From: Pseudomonadota bacterium | Lineage (GTDB): Bacteria > Pseudomonadota > Gammaproteobacteria > Burkholderiales > Burkholderiaceae_E | NCBI GenBank assembly: GCA_023388075.1 | Contig: JAEWGX010000099.1 | Span: 1 to 29,647 of the forward strand | Direction: 5' to 3' | Length of the DNA stretch: 29,647 bases | Shown here: in pieces, positions 28,146 to 29,647 of the stretch | Layout: each line of letters begins with the position of its first letter | Numbering within the stretch: position 1 is the stretch's first letter | Position numbers and translations under genes: made by a program | The notes under the pieces: generated by a model | The model's database searches: none | What the model was told of the DNA's origin: nothing | What the model saw: the letters and a program-made list of their open reading frames with translations, nothing else

Positions 28146-29546
28146 ATGATGCATTGGGACATGGACGTTGATGTGCTTGTGATCGGCGGCGGTGGCGCCG
28201 GCCTAAGTGCAGCGATTGCTGCAGCCGAGGAAGGGGCCACGGTCGCCATAGCCGAAAAGTGGGACCGGCTCGGCGGGAACACTGCTTTGAGCACCGGCTC
28301 CGTGCCCGGGGCGGGCACCCGCTTCCAGCGCGCTGCAGGGATCTCGGATTCCCCAGAGCGACTCGTTCAGGACATTCTGCTGCGCACCAACAACACTGCG
28401 CCAGAGCATCTTGTGCGGGCGTTGGCGCGCGAGAGCGGACTTCTGGTCGAATGGCTGGTTGACAGCGTGGGCGCGCCGCTCAAACTTGAGCCTGTGCTCA
28501 AGAAAATCGGCCATTCCGTGCCGCGCACCCATGTAGCAGAAGGTCGCAATGGAGAAGCACTGTTCGCAGCTCTCGAAATGCGAGCGCGCACGCTCGGGGT
28601 GGAGATCTCGGTTGGCACGCCGGCGCTCGGCCTAATCGCGGAAGGAGGACGCATCGCCGGTGCGCGCGTCGCATCGGGTGCTAGCGACTCGTCAGACAAT
28701 ATTCGCGCGAAGAAGGTCATTCTTGCAACCAACGGCTTTGGGGGCAACCGCGCCATGTTGCGCGAGTTCTGTCCCAGTATTTCCGAAGCCCCTTACTTCG
28801 GCCACCAAGGAAACACGGGCGAAGGAATTGAGTGGGCGTGCGAGTTCGGTGCCAAGCTGCATAACATGGCGTCCTATCAGGGCCACGCTTCCGTGTCGGT
28901 GCCGCAGGGTGCGCTGGTGTCATGGTCAGTCATAGAGCTCGGCGGCATTCTGGTGAATGCGCATGGCGAGCGGTTTGTCGACGAGTTAACTGGCTATTCG
29001 GGGTGCACGGCGGAAGTGCTCAGGCTGCCGGAGGCGATCGCGGCCGTCGTCTATGATGAGCGTATCCATCGCTACATGCGGCACAACGTTCCCGAGTACG
29101 CCCGGCTTGATGAGATGGGCGGGGTCAAACACGACGCGGCTCCTGACGCGCTCTTCCAGCAACTCCGACTCGACGGCCAATCTCGCCTTGCCGAGACACT
29201 CGACGATTACGAGAGGGCGCGGGCGACAGGGTCGGACCGTTTCGGCCGTGCAGAACTTGGGACAGAGCCCTTGCGACCACCGTACTATGGCGTGCGCGTG
29301 ACCGCTGGGCTGTTCCACACGCAAGGCGGCCTATACGTGGACGAGAATTCCCAGCCGATTGATGCTGCCGGACGGCCAATTGCGAATCTTTACGCGGCGG
29401 GCGGCACGGCTGTGGGTTTGGCAGGAGCCGACGGCGGCCGCGGATACTGTTCCGGATCCGGACTGCTGGCCGCACTCGGACTGGGACGGATCGCTGGGCG
29501 ACATGCGGGGCGGGCGTGCCGAGCCTGTCCGGATTTTTGTGTGTGA
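28146..29546 (+). CDS. FAD-dependent oxidoreductase, fumarate reductase/ketosteroid dehydrogenase-like
   Basis: A 466-residue FAD_binding_2-family protein. It has the Rossmann G-G-G-G-A-G-L-S-A-A-I at residues ~15-25, E-K near 38-39 binding ribose, R-L-G-G-N-T-A-L-S-T-G for the isoalloxazine side, A-T-N-G-F-G-G-N and the C-terminal L-Y-A-A-G-G-T-A-V-G-L-A-G-A-D-G-G-R-G-Y. Members include fumarate reductase flavoproteins, tricarballylate dehydrogenase and 3-ketosteroid delta-1 dehydrogenase; substrate cannot be chosen here. No signal peptide, so cytoplasmic. Starts at either of two adjacent ATGs (28146, 28149). It is intact even though the CobW gene 74 nt upstream is broken. The very C-terminus (R-A-C-R-A-C-P-D-F) is cysteine-rich and may be extended by mutation. 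Confidence 0.9.
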   Translation: MMHWDMDVDVLVIGGGGAGLSAAIAAAEEGATVAIAEKWDRLGGNTALSTGSVPGAGTRFQRAAGISDSPERLVQDILLRTNNTAPEHLVRALARESGLLVEWLVDSVGAPLKLEPVLKKIGHSVPRTHVAEGRNGEALFAALEMRARTLGVEISVGTPALGLIAEGGRIAGARVASGASDSSDNIRAKKVILATNGFGGNRAMLREFCPSISEAPYFGHQGNTGEGIEWACEFGAKLHNMASYQGHASVSVPQGALVSWSVIELGGILVNAHGERFVDELTGYSGCTAEVLRLPEAIAAVVYDERIHRYMRHNVPEYARLDEMGGVKHDAAPDALFQQLRLDGQSRLAETLDDYERARATGSDRFGRAELGTEPLRPPYYGVRVTAGLFHTQGGLYVDENSQPIDAAGRPIANLYAAGGTAVGLAGADGGRGYCSGSGLLAALGLGRIAGRHAGRACRACPDFCV

Positions 29547-29573
29547 GGGATAGCATGACGAGAAGGAGTCACT

Positions 29574-29647
29574 ATGCCTATCCCGAAGAAGTCCCGCAAA
29601 CCGGTGCCTGGCACGCCGGAGAATCCCCTGCCGTCGGTTCCGAAGGA
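29574..29647 (+). CDS. Start of an unidentified gene (partial)
   Basis: ATG 29574 follows A-A-G-G-A-G (29563-29568) by 5 nt and opens M-P-I-P-K-K-S-R-K-P-V-P-G-T-P-E-N to the window end. A competing frame from ATG 29555 is also open but has a weaker ribosome site. Too short to assign. Confidence 0.45.
   Translation, partial: MPIPKKSRKPVPGTPENPLPSVPK

Noticed and set aside
1..29647. CRISPR arrays, rRNA genes, intact tRNAs, riboswitches
   Set aside because: No regular repeat-spacer series, rRNA-like sequence, complete cloverleaf or recognisable riboswitch was seen; the only tRNA sequence is the truncated att fragment.

Overview
The window (about 29.6 kb, high GC over most of its length) looks like a chromosome segment of a betaproteobacterium, most likely Burkholderiales. 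The reasons are a Bug/TctC-type orphan solute receptor, a TRAP transporter inside a catabolic operon, strongly G/C-ending codons and a betaproteobacterial-looking tRNA-Asn 3' end. The genus cannot be fixed from the sequence alone.

Region 1 (1-308) is the C-terminal end of a family 1 beta-glucosidase. Region 2 (325-12444, minus strand) is one long catabolic operon, with its LysR regulator divergent at 12515. In transcription order it encodes a cytoplasmic type I sulfatase, a TRAP transporter (DctP, DctQ, DctM), a dienelactone hydrolase/SnoaL fusion, a short-chain dehydrogenase, an alpha/beta-hydrolase-fold protein whose nucleophile is alanine, a gentisate/salicylate-type bicupin dioxygenase, a fumarylacetoacetate-hydrolase-family enzyme, a nitrilase-family C-N hydrolase, a maleate cis-trans isomerase and a Bug receptor. 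Most junctions are 4-nt ATGA or GTGA overlaps. The simplest reading is import of an aromatic compound, lactone or ester opening, gentisate-type ring cleavage, hydrolysis to maleate plus pyruvate, and isomerisation of maleate to fumarate. The nitrilase suggests a nitrile or amide somewhere in the route. The true substrate is unknown.

Region 3 (13548-15680) holds a flavodoxin-fold quinone/NADPH reductase divergent from a TetR regulator, with clear palindromes between them, followed by a hotdog-fold thioesterase-like protein. Region 4 (15767-17182) is a lower-GC PKD-domain lipoprotein with a proline-rich stalk.

Region 5 (17700 to at least about 26129) is an integrated mobile element. Its left end is a 47-bp 3' fragment of tRNA-Asn (attachment site), followed by a strong promoter and a tyrosine integrase. 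Next comes a leftward pair, a ribbon-helix-helix repressor coupled to a very acidic 523-residue protein of unknown function. A rightward, tightly overlapping operon follows: a 14-codon leader, three unrecognised small proteins, an 852-residue primase-helicase (AEP-like primase plus P4/D5-type SF3 helicase) and several further small ORFs. Just after the primase-helicase gene there are four TGTCCACC iterons in two inverted pairs, which I read as a replication origin resembling that of satellite phage P4. No capsid, terminase or tail gene is visible, so the element looks like a phage satellite or an integrative replicating island rather than a complete prophage.

Region 6 (26130-28071) is decayed: an ISNCY-type transposase fragment abutting an IS3 OrfA fragment, unassigned sequence, and a CobW/G3E GTPase pseudogene with frame breaks and an internal deletion. 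Region 7 (28146-29647) has an intact FAD-dependent fumarate-reductase-like oxidoreductase and the start of one more gene. The reconstituted tRNA-Asn expected at the element's far end is not in the window, so its right boundary is unknown.
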